Source: an uncultured Eubacteriales bacterium (lineage in GTDB: Bacteria > Bacillota > Clostridia > Christensenellales > Aristaeellaceae). Taken from it: 64,000 bases of DNA. The position numbers and the translations under genes were made by a program. A model generated the notes under the pieces. It searched no databases. It was given only the letters and a program-made list of their open reading frames with translations, and was not told where the DNA came from. Positions 9,972-19,014 of the stretch are shown here, one piece after another. Position 1 is the stretch's first letter. Each line of letters begins with the position of its first letter. The stretch lies in contig CADAQF010000014.1 in NCBI GenBank assembly GCA_902790015.1, forward strand, positions 1-64,000, written 5' to 3'.

Positions 9972-12900
9972 TCAGTTCGGATAGTCCTGCAGGTTCACGG
10001 ATACCATGCGGGAAACGCCCCGCTCCTCCATGGCCACGCCGTACAGGGAATCGCAGCTTTCCATGGTGCCCTTGCGGTGGGTGACCACCACGAACTGCGT
10101 CGTTTTGGCGTATTCGTCCAGATAGTCCACAAAGTTGGCGATGTTGGAATCGTCCAGCGCCGCCTCGATCTCGTCCAGGATGCAGAAGGGCGTGGGCTTC
10201 AGCTTCAGCATCGCAAACAGGATGGCGATGGCCGTCAGCGCCCTTTCCCCTCCGGACAGCAGGGACAAAAGCTGCAGCTTCTTCCCCGGCGGCTGCGCCA
10301 CGATCTCTATGCCGCAGTTGAGCGGGTCGCTCTCGTCAGTCAGGCGCAGCTCCGCCTGGCCTCCGCCGAACAGCCGGGAAAAGGTCTCCGTGAAAAAGCC
10401 GCCCAGCTTGTCAAACTGCCCGGTGAATATGCCCTCCATCTGGCTGAGCAGCCGGGAGATGAGGCTTTCCAGGTCCGCCTTGGCCCTGAGCAGGTCGTCC
10501 CGCTGGGTGCTGAGCTCCTGATAGCGGGCAAGCTCGGTCTCATAGGTCTCGATGGAAGAGACGTTGACCGGGCCAAGGTCCCTGACTTCGCGGCGCAGCC
10601 CGCCCGCTTCCTCCTCGGCCCGGGACAGGTCGATCTTTTCTTCTGACCTGAGCGCCTCGGCGCCGGCGTAGGTCAGGTCGTAGGTGGTCAAAAGATGGTC
10701 GCACATCTGGTCCAGCTCGCTCTGCGCCCGGGTCAGGGCAAGCTCGGTGCGGTGAAGCTTCGCACTGTCCTCGTCCTGGCGGCTGTGCGCCTCCTCGGCC
10801 AGACGGCTGAGCTCCCTTTGCCCGGCGCTCTTTTGCGCCCTGAGCTGTTCCAGCCGGTTCACTTCCTCAAGCGACGTCCTGTTTTCCTCGCGCAGCTGGT
10901 TCAGGGCTTCCTCCGCCCTGTTAAGCTCTTCCTGAAGATTATCCGCTTCATCCAGGTAGGCCCTGCGCTGCGCGGAAAGCTTTTCTGCCTGCGCGGTGAG
11001 CCGCGCCGTTTCGTCCTTCCTTCTGGCTTCTTCCCGAAGGAAGGTGTCCAGCGCGTGCCGCGCCTCGGTCAGCTTAAGCTGAAGGGCCGCGGCGGCTTCG
11101 CGCTGCTCGTCCGTCTGGGCGCGGCGGGCCAGCATTTCAGCCTGCAGGGCGTCGGTTTTCTTTTCCATCTCCTCGCGGTCGGTGGAAGCGGACTGTACGG
11201 TGGACTGGAATTCGGCCAGTTCCCGGTCGATTTCCCCGATGCCGGCCTCCAGCTGTGCCTTGCCCTGCCGCGTCTTTTCGAGCCGCTCTTCGATGTTTTT
11301 AAGGTCGTTGCGGGAGCCCGCGTAATGCTCGGTCTCCCGGGCCAGAAGGATCTCCTTTTGATGAAGCTCCTCCGTCAGGCTTTCCTGCCCGGCCTGGGCG
11401 GCCTCGAACGCTTCCGAAGCCTGCTCCAATGCCTGCTGCAGGGCTTCAAGCTCCGCCGTTCTCTTCCCTATGCCCGAACGGAGATCCTTGATCTCCCGCT
11501 CCCGCCCCAGCAGGGAAACGGAGCGGTTCTGCGTGGTGCCTCCGGTCATGGAGCCGCCCGAATGCATGACGTCGCCCGCCAGCGTCACCAGGCGGAAGGC
11601 GTGCCTTCCGGCCCGCATGATAGGAATGCCGTGCTCCAGGTCGTCTGCGATCACTGTGCGGCCGAGCAGGTTTTCAACCACCCCCCGGTAACGCGGGTCG
11701 TAGGAAATAAGCTCGCTCGCCACGCCCAGGCAGCCTGGCATATTGAGTGCCTTGCGCTCCTCGGCGTTAAGCACCCGGGAGCGTACGCTGGTGATGGGCA
11801 GGAAGGTGGCCCTGCCCAGACGGTTGGCGCGCAGATAGTCGATGACCTTCTTGGCGGTCTCCTCGTCGTCGGTCACGATGTTCTGAAGCGCCCCGCCCAG
11901 CACCATGTCAATGGCCGTTTCCAGCTTCTGCGGCACGGATATGAGCCTCGCCAGCACCCCGTGCACTTTCGTGTCCCTGCCGGCAAATTCCAGCGCCTTT
12001 TTGACGGACTGCTGGTAGCCGGTCATTTCCCTGGCCATTTCCTCCATCAGCCTGAGGCGGCTGCGGTCGGCCTGCAGGTGCAGGTTCATGGTCTGGGCTT
12101 CGTTTGCCAGGTTCTGGGCCTTCTGGCTTAAAAGGGCCAGGTTTTCCTGGGCGCGGGAAGCGTTTTCCCTGCTCAGGGCCAGGCTGTCCTCAGCGCTTTC
12201 CACCGCGGCGCGGTCCTGCTCCGCCTGGTCGGTCAGTATCATCTGCTGGGCTTCAAGCTCCGCGATGGAGGCTTCGGTCTCCCTGAGCCGGTCCTCCATC
12301 TGGGAACGGATGGTGAGCTGGCGGGTCTGGCGGTCGCGCACGTCGCTCTGGCGGTTCGCGGCGGCCAGGATCCCGGCCTTGTGCCGGTCCAGCGCGGTTT
12401 CCGCCGCCTGCTCCAGCGCCAGGCGGTTTTGCAGGATGGTCTGCGCCTCCTCAAGCGCCGCTTCGGCGGCGTCTGCCTCCGCCCGCAGGGCTTCCTCGCC
12501 GGCGCCTGCGGGCGCGGCGCCTGAAAGCTCCTTCAGGGCCGTCCGCGTTTCATCCAGCTGCCTTCCCGCCTCCTCGCCGGACGCCTTCAGCTGGCTGACC
12601 CGGCCCTTTAGGCGTTCGCTCTCCACCTCGGCCCGGTGGGTCTCCTCCAGCTGGCCGCTGTGCAAAAGACGCGCCTGGGAGAGGGCTTCCTCCAGCTTTT
12701 CTATCTCCTCCTCCAGCTCCTGACGCTGGGAGGAATACTCGTTCAGCTTCGCCTCGCCGGAAAGGAGCACATCCTTAAGCCCCTCCATCGTTTGCCTGAG
12801 CGTTTCCGTCCTGCGGATATTCTTGTCGTAACGGACGAGGAAGATGTTGACCTCCAGCGCCTTGAGCTTTTCGTAGAGGACCTGATATCTCCTCGCGGTG

Positions 12901-13529
12901 TCCGATTCGCGCTTCAGCGTCTCCAGCCTTCCTTCGATCTCGTTCAGGATGTCGTAGACGCGGGTCAGGTTTTCCCCGGTGCGGGCAAGCTTTCTTTCCG
13001 CCTCCTCCTTGCGGACGCGGTAGGTCATGATGCCGGCGGCCTCCTCAAAGACCTGGCGGCGGTCCTCACTCTTTTGCGACAGGATCTCGTCGATCCGCCC
13101 CTGGCCGATCAGCGAATAGCCTTCCCGGCCTATCCCTGTGTCCCGGAAAAGCTCCTGAATGTCCTTAAGCCGGCAGTTCGCCTTGTTCAGCTGGTATTCG
13201 CTGTCCCCGCTGCGGTAGACGCGGCGGGTCACGCAGACCTCCGAAAAGGAGCTTTTGAGCGTCCCGTCGCTGTTGTCAAAGGTCAGGGACACCTCGCAGT
13301 AGGAGGCCCGCTTGCGCTTCTGCGTGCCGCCGAAGATGACGTCCTCCATGCGGGCGCCGCGCAGGATGCGCGGGCTCTGTTCCCCCAGCACCCAGCGCAC
13401 CGCGTCGCCGATATTGCTCTTGCCTGAGCCGTTTGGGCCGACGATGCCGGTGATGCCCTGGTCAAAAACGATCTCCGTCCGGTCCATAAAGGACTTGAAT
13501 CCGTACAGTTCCAGTTTCTTGAGCTTCAT
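9972..13529 (-). CDS. smc: Chromosome segregation protein SMC
   Basis: A full-length 1185-residue SMC ATPase that compacts and segregates the chromosome with ScpA and ScpB. Walker A GPNGSGKSN is at residues 31-39. Long coiled coils flank a hinge around residues 500-670 (KVHGVLARLISVP to GGSMTGGTTQ). The ABC signature LSGGERALTAIAIL and Walker B FCILDEIEAALDD are near the C-terminus. The start codon overlaps the stop of rnc (ATGA), showing translational coupling. Coiled-coil regions are unusually rich in Ala, Glu and Arg, in line with the GC content. Confidence 0.98.
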   Translation of the reverse strand: MKLKKLELYGFKSFMDRTEIVFDQGITGIVGPNGSGKSNIGDAVRWVLGEQSPRILRGARMEDVIFGGTQKRKRASYCEVSLTFDNSDGTLKSSFSEVCVTRRVYRSGDSEYQLNKANCRLKDIQELFRDTGIGREGYSLIGQGRIDEILSQKSEDRRQVFEEAAGIMTYRVRKEEAERKLARTGENLTRVYDILNEIEGRLETLKRESDTARRYQVLYEKLKALEVNIFLVRYDKNIRRTETLRQTMEGLKDVLLSGEAKLNEYSSQRQELEEEIEKLEEALSQARLLHSGQLEETHRAEVESERLKGRVSQLKASGEEAGRQLDETRTALKELSGAAPAGAGEEALRAEADAAEAALEEAQTILQNRLALEQAAETALDRHKAGILAAANRQSDVRDRQTRQLTIRSQMEDRLRETEASIAELEAQQMILTDQAEQDRAAVESAEDSLALSRENASRAQENLALLSQKAQNLANEAQTMNLHLQADRSRLRLMEEMAREMTGYQQSVKKALEFAGRDTKVHGVLARLISVPQKLETAIDMVLGGALQNIVTDDEETAKKVIDYLRANRLGRATFLPITSVRSRVLNAEERKALNMPGCLGVASELISYDPRYRGVVENLLGRTVIADDLEHGIPIMRAGRHAFRLVTLAGDVMHSGGSMTGGTTQNRSVSLLGREREIKDLRSGIGKRTAELEALQQALEQASEAFEAAQAGQESLTEELHQKEILLARETEHYAGSRNDLKNIEERLEKTRQGKAQLEAGIGEIDRELAEFQSTVQSASTDREEMEKKTDALQAEMLARRAQTDEQREAAAALQLKLTEARHALDTFLREEARRKDETARLTAQAEKLSAQRRAYLDEADNLQEELNRAEEALNQLREENRTSLEEVNRLEQLRAQKSAGQRELSRLAEEAHSRQDEDSAKLHRTELALTRAQSELDQMCDHLLTTYDLTYAGAEALRSEEKIDLSRAEEEAGGLRREVRDLGPVNVSSIETYETELARYQELSTQRDDLLRAKADLESLISRLLSQMEGIFTGQFDKLGGFFTETFSRLFGGGQAELRLTDESDPLNCGIEIVAQPPGKKLQLLSLLSGGERALTAIAILFAMLKLKPTPFCILDEIEAALDDSNIANFVDYLDEYAKTTQFVVVTHRKGTMESCDSLYGVAMEERGVSRMVSVNLQDYPN

Positions 13530-14188
13530 GCTTGATCCTCATGGTACAGCCGCCTGAGCGCGTCCCCGGCGGCTTCCTGCTCGGCCCGCTTCTTGCTGGT
13601 GCCGCTGCCCCGCCCGATCTCCTGCCCGTTCAGATAGGCGGCCACGGTGAACGAGCGCAGATGGGCCGGCCCCTCCTCTGATATCAGCTGATAGTCCGGA
13701 ACCGGCTTTTTTTCAGCCTGCAAAAGCTCCTGCAGGCGGGATTTGGCGTTTTCCGAAACGGCCTCCCTGTCAGGCCACAGCCTTTCGATCACGGCGGAGG
13801 CCTCCGCGTACCCGCCGTCCAGATAAACGGCGGCCAGCACGGCCTCCATGGCGTCCGAAAGCGCGCCGTCCTGCCGGTTCAGCCCGTTGATCACGCAGCC
13901 GTGATCCATCTGAAGGAACGCTCCCAGATCAAGCTCCCGGGCGATCTGGGCCAGGGCCTGCTCGCAGACCAGCTGCTGCCTCAGTGCCGTCAGCTGCCCT
14001 TCGTGCGAACCGGGAAATTCCCTGAAAAGCCTGTCGCTGATGACCAGCTGCAGCACGGCGTCCCCCAGGAATTCAAGCCGCTGGTTGTTTTCCGCGCCCA
14101 GGGAGGGATGCCTGAGCGCCAGGCGCAGCAGGGACTCGTCCAAAAATCGGTATCCCAGTGCCTCGGTCAATGCTGTGAGTTTTTTCAT
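13526..14188 (-). CDS. rnc: Ribonuclease III
   Basis: A 220-residue double-strand-specific endoribonuclease that processes rRNA precursors and structured mRNAs. The catalytic signature NQRLEFLGDAVLQLVI is near residue 40, the second acidic motif SDAMEAVLAAVYLDGG near residue 110, and a C-terminal dsRNA-binding domain ends GRGSGTSKKRAEQEAAGDAL. The ATG at 14188 gives a normal N-terminus; an upstream in-frame TTG at 14215 would add nine residues but has no ribosome site. For 14188 the nearest purine-rich stretch (GAAGGGAG) is rather distant, so the start is moderately sure. It is coupled to smc downstream. Confidence 0.95.
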   Translation of the reverse strand: MKKLTALTEALGYRFLDESLLRLALRHPSLGAENNQRLEFLGDAVLQLVISDRLFREFPGSHEGQLTALRQQLVCEQALAQIARELDLGAFLQMDHGCVINGLNRQDGALSDAMEAVLAAVYLDGGYAEASAVIERLWPDREAVSENAKSRLQELLQAEKKPVPDYQLISEEGPAHLRSFTVAAYLNGQEIGRGSGTSKKRAEQEAAGDALRRLYHEDQA

Positions 14189-14274
14189 GTGTTCCGCGCC
14201 GCCCGCTCCCTTCAAGAATGAAGCCGCGCAGGAAAGCCTACGCGGCGGAAGGTGAACTCAAAAAGATACTGTTA

Positions 14275-14502
14275 TCACTTATGCTCGTCGATGTATTTGA
14301 CCACGTCGCCCACGGTTTTGAGCGTGTTGATGGCGTCGTCCTCGACGGTAATGTTGAAGGCGTCCTCCATATCCATGATCATGACCATCACGTTGGCGCT
14401 GTCGGCCTTCAGATCTTCGACCAGGCGGGTTTCGGGCTTGATGGCGGAAACGTCCGTCTTGAGCTGCTTGGCGATCATGTTGGCTACGGTTTCAAAAGTC
14501 AT
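14275..14502 (-). CDS. acpP: Acyl carrier protein
   Basis: A 75-residue acidic carrier protein for fatty acid synthesis, placed between plsX and rnc as in many Bacillota. The phosphopantetheine serine is Ser35 in KADSANVMVMIMDMEDAF. The usual DSLDVVE motif is changed to DSANVM, with Ala replacing the leucine and Asn the aspartate, but the length and the remaining helix pattern are typical. GGAGGAA precedes the start. The variation may affect partner recognition; a specialised carrier cannot be excluded, though the locus argues for the housekeeping ACP. Confidence 0.93.
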   Translation of the reverse strand: MTFETVANMIAKQLKTDVSAIKPETRLVEDLKADSANVMVMIMDMEDAFNITVEDDAINTLKTVGDVVKYIDEHK

Positions 14503-14535
14503 CGCTGGTTCCTCCTTTGGCTGGGTCGTCCCGTA

Positions 14536-15522
14536 TCACAGGGATTTGATGATAGTTTCCGTCACTTTGTTGTCGATCATGGTCGTGGCCTGACGGATGG
14601 CGCAGGCGATGGCGTGGGCGTTGCTGGAGCCGTGGGCCTTCACCACCGTGCCCTGCACGCCTAAAAGCGGCGCGCCGCCGACCTCAGTGTAATCCATGGC
14701 CTTTTTGACGCGGCCGAAGGCGGGCTTGGCCAGCAGGGCGCCGATCTTGCTGCGGGTATCGGCCAGCAGTTCCTTTTTGATCATGCCCATCAGCGTCCCC
14801 GCGACGCCCTCCATGAATTTGAGGATGAGGTTTCCGTAAAACCCGTCGCATACCACGACGTCGGCGATATCGGCGGTGATGTCCCGGCCTTCGACGTTGC
14901 CGATAAAATGGAAATCCATCTTTTCCATCAGCGGATAGGCGGCTTTGACCAGGGCGTTGCCCTTTTCAGCCTCCGCGCCGATGTTGACCAGGCCTACACG
15001 CGGCTTCCCAAGCCCGAGCACCGTCTTCATATAGGCGTCGCCCATCAGGCCGAACTGGGGCAGGTATTCAGGCAGGCTGTCCACATTGGCGCCGCAGTCG
15101 ATCAGGCAGAAAAAGTCCTTCCCGTTGGGCAGGAGCGGCGCCAGCGCGGGCCGCTCGATGCCGGGGATGCGCCCCAGGCGGAACATGCCGCCCGCCAGCG
15201 TTGCGCCGGTGGAACCGGCGGACACAAACCCGTCCGCTTCGCCCCCGCGTACCGCCAGCATGCCCATGACGACCGCACTCTGCTTTTTTTGCCTGACGGC
15301 CATCACAGGCGCGTCGTGGTTGGTGATGATGTCCGGCGTGTCCACGACCGTGATGCGGTCCCGCACGTCGTCCGCTCCGGCCAAAAGCGGCGTGATCGCC
15401 GCCTCGGTTCCGGCCAGCGTGATCTTAAGTTCCGCGTCCGCGCGGAGCGCTTCCAGGGCTCCGTTTACGGTACAGTCCGGAGCGTTGTCTCCGCCCATGG
15501 CGTCCAGATAGATGTGGCGCAA
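14536..15522 (-). CDS. plsX: Phosphate acyltransferase PlsX
   Basis: A 328-residue enzyme making acyl-phosphate from acyl-ACP, the donor for PlsY in phospholipid synthesis. The N-terminus carries the signature YLDAMGGDNAP; other family blocks are GSTGATLAGGMFRLGRIPGI and VCDGFYGNLILKFMEGV. It precedes acpP by 33 bases, matching the plsX-acpP-rnc arrangement. Neither fapR nor fabD is in the window. Confidence 0.97.
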   Translation of the reverse strand: MRHIYLDAMGGDNAPDCTVNGALEALRADAELKITLAGTEAAITPLLAGADDVRDRITVVDTPDIITNHDAPVMAVRQKKQSAVVMGMLAVRGGEADGFVSAGSTGATLAGGMFRLGRIPGIERPALAPLLPNGKDFFCLIDCGANVDSLPEYLPQFGLMGDAYMKTVLGLGKPRVGLVNIGAEAEKGNALVKAAYPLMEKMDFHFIGNVEGRDITADIADVVVCDGFYGNLILKFMEGVAGTLMGMIKKELLADTRSKIGALLAKPAFGRVKKAMDYTEVGGAPLLGVQGTVVKAHGSSNAHAIACAIRQATTMIDNKVTETIIKSL

Positions 15523-15625
15523 GTGATCACCCCTGTTTTTCTGTCCCGCCCTTAGGGCCGCGCCGCCCGGACGGTATAGGAGATTTTATCATAATCCATG
15601 CTTCATTTCAAGCATCTGAAAAAGT

Positions 15626-15730
15626 TTAGCGCATGACTGCCGTCAGCCAAATAACCGACAGGATCAGTATCACCGGCGCCAGGATCATCACCGCCAAACT
15701 GGGAAGGGACCAGCGCTTTTTAGGAGGCAT
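15626..15730 (-). CDS. Small single-pass membrane peptide
   Basis: A 34-codon open frame between hom and plsX. After MPPKKRWSLPS it is one hydrophobic helix (LAVMILAPVILILSVIWLTAV) ending MR. The ATG at 15730 has GGAGGA six bases upstream; another ATG at 15736 touches that site. Position inside a same-strand gene block, a proper ribosome site and positive-inside topology make it plausible, but I recognise no family and it may be untranslated. Confidence 0.45.
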   Translation of the reverse strand: MPPKKRWSLPSLAVMILAPVILILSVIWLTAVMR

Positions 15731-15743
15731 ATCCATTCCTCCC

Positions 15744-17018
15744 TCATTCCTCCACGCGGAGGATGTTCATCACCTTCACCAGCTTGGGGTCAAAGGCCCG
15801 GGCGGCCGAGCGCACCCTGCTCTCCTCCGCCGGGTGGGTCAGGATGGTGATCTGCGCGCCGTTTTCGGTGGCCTGGGGCTGCTGCAGGGCGCGGACGCTT
15901 ACCTGCTCGCCGGACAGGCAGCTGGCCACGTGCGCAAGCACCCCCGCGTCGTCCTTGACCTGAAGCCTGAGATAAAACGCGCACGTGCGGTCCTTCGCCA
16001 TGCTGACGCTGTCAGACAGGCCGTCCACCACCTCGAAGGTGGAAAAGGCCGGGGCCGGATCCTGCGCCGCGCAGATCAGGTCGCTCACGATGGCGCTGGC
16101 CGTGGGGGCGCTGCCCGCGCCGCGGCCGTAGATCATCATATCGTCAAAGGCGTGGCCGTGCAGGTAGACGGCGTTGAAGGCCCCCTTGACGGAGGCCAGC
16201 GGGTGGTGCACAGGCACCAGCACCGGGGACACGAACGCGTCCACCTCGCTGCCCGAACGGGCGGCGGAGGCCAGCAGCTTGATCGTATAGCCCATATCCC
16301 TGGCGCAGCGGATGTCGACCTGACTGATCCGGGTCATCCCCTCCCGCTGGATGAGCGAAACGGGGATATGCGCGTGAAAGGCCAATGAGGCCAGGATGGA
16401 CAGCTTGTACGCCGCGTCCTCGCCCTCCACGTCCGAAGAAGGATCAGGCTCGGCCAGCCCAAGCCGCTGGGCCTCTGAAAGGGCGGTCTGATAGTCCAGC
16501 TTTTCGTCGGTCATGCGGGTCAGAAGATAGTTGGTGGTGCCGTTGATGATGGCGGAAAGGCGGGTGATGTGGTTGGCCTGCAGGGAATGCTGCAGCACCC
16601 GGATGATAGGCATGGCGCCGCCCACGGCAGCCTCATAGTAAAGGCCGCTCTGGCCCTCGTCGGCCGCCCGCTGAAGCTCCCGCCAGTGCAGGGCCAAAGC
16701 CATTTTGTTGGCGGTCACCACGGTCTTTCCGGCGCGCAGCGCCCGGGCCATGTAATCGGCCGCAGGCTGCTCGCCGCCCAGGAATTCAAGCACGACGGCG
16801 ATCTCGGGGTCGTTCAGCACGTCCTCAGGCGTTTCGGTCAGGATGCCGCGCGGAACCGCCTCGTCCCGCTTTTTTTCGGTGCTGCGGACCAGCGCCCGGC
16901 GGATATCGATCTCAAGCTGGTAATGCTCCCGGATGTCCTGGCGCATCTGCCCGATCAGTCTGACCACGCCGCTGCCGATATTGCCGCACCCCAGCAGCCC
17001 AACGACGACTTTTTTCAT
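15744..17018 (-). CDS. hom: Homoserine dehydrogenase
   Basis: A 424-residue NAD(P)H-dependent enzyme converting aspartate semialdehyde to homoserine for threonine and methionine synthesis. It has a Rossmann start (VVVGLLGCGNIGSGVV), the catalytic-domain signature INGTTNYLLTRM, the block GLAEPDPSSDVEGEDAAYKL and a C-terminal ACT domain (VLAHVASCLSGEQVSVRALQ) that usually senses threonine. It lies 20 bases downstream of coaX. Neither thrB nor thrC is present nearby. Confidence 0.96.
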   Translation of the reverse strand: MKKVVVGLLGCGNIGSGVVRLIGQMRQDIREHYQLEIDIRRALVRSTEKKRDEAVPRGILTETPEDVLNDPEIAVVLEFLGGEQPAADYMARALRAGKTVVTANKMALALHWRELQRAADEGQSGLYYEAAVGGAMPIIRVLQHSLQANHITRLSAIINGTTNYLLTRMTDEKLDYQTALSEAQRLGLAEPDPSSDVEGEDAAYKLSILASLAFHAHIPVSLIQREGMTRISQVDIRCARDMGYTIKLLASAARSGSEVDAFVSPVLVPVHHPLASVKGAFNAVYLHGHAFDDMMIYGRGAGSAPTASAIVSDLICAAQDPAPAFSTFEVVDGLSDSVSMAKDRTCAFYLRLQVKDDAGVLAHVASCLSGEQVSVRALQQPQATENGAQITILTHPAEESRVRSAARAFDPKLVKVMNILRVEE

Positions 17019-17038
17019 GTTTCAGAAGCTCCTTATGT

Positions 17039-17815
17039 TTATTCGCTGACGAAATTCTTCCGGTAGATGGTATTGAGACCTTTGAGCGTCAGCAGCCCGT
17101 CAAACCGCGTGATCATGCCGGACTCCCCGGCGATCAGCCGGGCGAAGCCGCCTGTTGCGATCACCTGGGCGGCCGGCTCCCGCATCTCCTCCCTGATCTT
17201 CGTGATCAGGTAGTTGATCTGTCCCACATATCCGTAGAAGATGCCGGACTGCATGTTGGCCACGGTGTTGCGGCCGATCACCTTGGCGGGCTGGATCAGC
17301 TCGAAATGGGGCAGCTTGGCCGTACCGGACACCAGCGCGTCGCTGGCCAGGCGCAGCCCCGGGCAGATGCAGCCGCCCAGGAAAGCGCCCTCCCGGTCCA
17401 GCACGCCAAAGGTCGTGGCGGTGCCGAAGTCGATGAAGATGCAAGGCGCGCCGTATTCGGTGAACGCGCCCACGGCGTTGCAGATACGGTCGCTGCCAAG
17501 CTCCCTGGGGTTTTCATAGCGGATGTCGATGCCGGTCTTGACTCCTGGCGCTACAAAAACCGGATCCAGCCCGAAATAATCCCGGCACATGTGCTCGACG
17601 GTGAAATTGATCGTCGGCACCACGGAGGACAGCATGATGCCCGTCACGCGCTTCATTTCCACCTGCTTGTTCAGAAACAGGCTGCTCATCAGCACGCCCA
17701 GTTCGTCGCTGGTATAGGTGGTCTTGGTGGCCAGGCGCCAGTACTGCACCAGATTATGCCCGGAAAACAGGCCAATCTTTATGTTGGTGTTGCCGATATC
17801 CATGGTCAGGATCAT
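17039..17815 (-). CDS. coaX: Type III pantothenate kinase
   Basis: A 258-residue CoaX that phosphorylates pantothenate, the first step to CoA, and is insensitive to CoA feedback. Visible motifs are DIGNTNIKIGLF (phosphate binding), ENPRELGSDRICNAVGA and IDFGTATTF. The start at 17815 has GGAGGG seven bases upstream; the upstream extension to 17926 lies inside the preceding gene. That preceding gene encodes an ECF S-component resembling a pantothenate transporter, so uptake and phosphorylation of the vitamin are probably coexpressed. Confidence 0.96.
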   Translation of the reverse strand: MILTMDIGNTNIKIGLFSGHNLVQYWRLATKTTYTSDELGVLMSSLFLNKQVEMKRVTGIMLSSVVPTINFTVEHMCRDYFGLDPVFVAPGVKTGIDIRYENPRELGSDRICNAVGAFTEYGAPCIFIDFGTATTFGVLDREGAFLGGCICPGLRLASDALVSGTAKLPHFELIQPAKVIGRNTVANMQSGIFYGYVGQINYLITKIREEMREPAAQVIATGGFARLIAGESGMITRFDGLLTLKGLNTIYRKNFVSE

Positions 17816-17865
17816 TGACTTACCCTCCGTGAACAAAAACGAAAAGAGCGTCCCGGCCGCCTCCG

Positions 17866-18495
17866 TCAGTTTTTCAGCACCGCGCGGGAAACGCCCTGGG
17901 ACACGGCGCCGCCGATAAAGCAGCACACCGCGGCCTCGATCAGCCCCTGCACGCCCACCAGCAGTACCACGAACATGAACGGGTTGGCCGCGCCCTTATT
18001 GGCCGCCAGATTCTGCACCATTTCCGTCTGATACAGGAAAAGGCAGATATAGCCCATGAAAAACAGCGTGTTGAGCAGCGGCGCGCAGATGGCCGCAACA
18101 TAGTATTTCCACGCGCTGACCCGGCCCTCTCCTCGGACGGCCCTGAAAATGAGCCCCGTGCACCAGCCCATCAGCGTGCGGGTGCCCACGCACAGAAGGA
18201 TCGTATGAAAGGGATTATAGCTGAAGAAAAAAGACGTCATGGCGGACCGGCCGGAAATGGCGTCAAACAGGCTGGTCAGCCCGAAGGACAGGCCCAGCAC
18301 CGCCCCCATGGAAGGCCCGAACAGGATGGCGCCCACCGCCACAGGCACCGTCAGGAACGACATATTCAGCGCCCCCACCGGCACCTGGCCCAGTCCGGCC
18401 AGCCACATCATCAGTTCCACGGCCACCAGCATGGCCGTCAGGGTCAGCTTCCGGGTGCGGTCGGACAGACCGCTCCATTTTTTTCCAGCAGACAT
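17866..18495 (-). CDS. ECF transporter S component, probably pantothenate-specific
   Basis: A 209-residue membrane protein with about six hydrophobic segments and the substrate-binding-subunit pattern of ECF importers (LTLTAMLVAVELMMWLAGLG, LTVPVAVGAILFGPSMGAVLGLSFG split across helix 2 and 3, PRMLMGW-like turn seen here as GTRTLMGW). It captures a vitamin outside and works with EcfAA'T encoded elsewhere. Adjacency to coaX, 50 bases downstream, strongly suggests pantothenate, as in known PanT, but specificity is inferred from context. Confidence 0.82.
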   Translation of the reverse strand: MSAGKKWSGLSDRTRKLTLTAMLVAVELMMWLAGLGQVPVGALNMSFLTVPVAVGAILFGPSMGAVLGLSFGLTSLFDAISGRSAMTSFFFSYNPFHTILLCVGTRTLMGWCTGLIFRAVRGEGRVSAWKYYVAAICAPLLNTLFFMGYICLFLYQTEMVQNLAANKGAANPFMFVVLLVGVQGLIEAAVCCFIGGAVSQGVSRAVLKN

Positions 18496-18592
18496 GGTTC
18501 ATTTACCTCCGTTCAAACTCCTCAAAGGGATGCCTGACGAAAACCGCAGACAGACCACAAGTCAGACCCCGTATCCGGGTATCCGCGTGTGC

Positions 18593-18621
18593 ATTATACC
18601 AAATGCCCGACGTATTGTCAA
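18593..18621 (-). promoter_or_regulatory. Promoter of the panT-like/coaX block
   Basis: Minus-strand TTGACA (18616-18621) and TATAAT (18593-18598) with a 17-base spacer form a consensus promoter about 98 bases upstream of the S-component start. Confidence 0.8.
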
Positions 18622-18645
18622 AAGAAACGGTTTTTTCATACAAAC

Positions 18646-18675
18646 AAAAAACCTTCCCCCGGAAAAAGGGGAAGG
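18646..18675 (-). terminator. Intrinsic terminator after the 80-residue protein gene
   Basis: On the minus strand CCTTCCCC (18668-18675) pairs with GGGGAAGG (18652-18659), followed by a run of six T residues (18646-18651). It separates the small gene from the panT-like promoter. Confidence 0.8.
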
Positions 18676-18698
18676 CGGCAGCCCCTACGGACCCGCAA

Positions 18699-18941
18699 TT
18701 ATTTCTTGAAAAAGCTCTTGATCTTGGCCAGCAGGGACTTGGTGGTCTGGTCGCCCAGCTTTTCCCTGACCAGTTCCACCAGCTTGTTGATTTGTTCGGA
18801 GGGCACGTTGATGCCCAGGGTCTTAAGCAGGCCGGCCGGGTCCTTGGTGAGGGCCGCGATCAGGTCCTTGTTGCCGGTGATCTTTTTGATCACCTGCTCC
18901 GCCAGCGCTTTCAATTGATCCAAGCTCAGTAAATCAGCCAT
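18699..18941 (-). CDS. Small helical protein of unknown function
   Basis: An 80-residue, lysine-rich, helical protein (MADLLSLDQLKALAEQVIKK to LLAKIKSFFKK) without signal peptide or cysteine. A segment ALTKDPAGLLKTLGINVPSE recalls loosely the helix-turn pattern of Nif11-type or similar small proteins, but it has no double-glycine site, so I do not assign it. The gene is monocistronic: it has its own consensus promoter, a structured leader and a terminator, and AGAGGTTG lies upstream of the start. That arrangement suggests a well expressed stand-alone protein. Confidence 0.8.
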   Translation of the reverse strand: MADLLSLDQLKALAEQVIKKITGNKDLIAALTKDPAGLLKTLGINVPSEQINKLVELVREKLGDQTTKSLLAKIKSFFKK

Positions 18942-18974
18942 CGTTCATCAACCTCTTTTTCAGTTTTTTTGGAA

Positions 18975-19002
18975 GGAAAACAACCGTCACAGGCTGTTTT
19001 CC
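18975..19002 (-). promoter_or_regulatory. Hairpin in the leader of the small protein gene
   Basis: GGAAAACA (18975-18982) is the inverted copy of TGTTTTCC (18995-19002), with the adjoining CC/GG also able to pair. It lies in the 5' untranslated region between the promoter and the start at 18941. It could stabilise the mRNA or mediate control. Confidence 0.5.
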
Positions 19003-19014
19003 GCGCCTGTACAT

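Noticed and set aside
10695..12131. Long open frame antisense to smc (and other long antisense frames such as 26785-28416, 61078-63024, 15633-16388)
   Set aside because: They are shadows of GC-rich real genes, have no ribosome sites or family motifs, and give low-complexity proteins rich in Gly, His, Arg or Val.
18699..18941. Possible Nif11-type RiPP leader peptide
   Set aside because: Only a loose resemblance; no double-glycine cleavage site, no core peptide and no maturation genes nearby.
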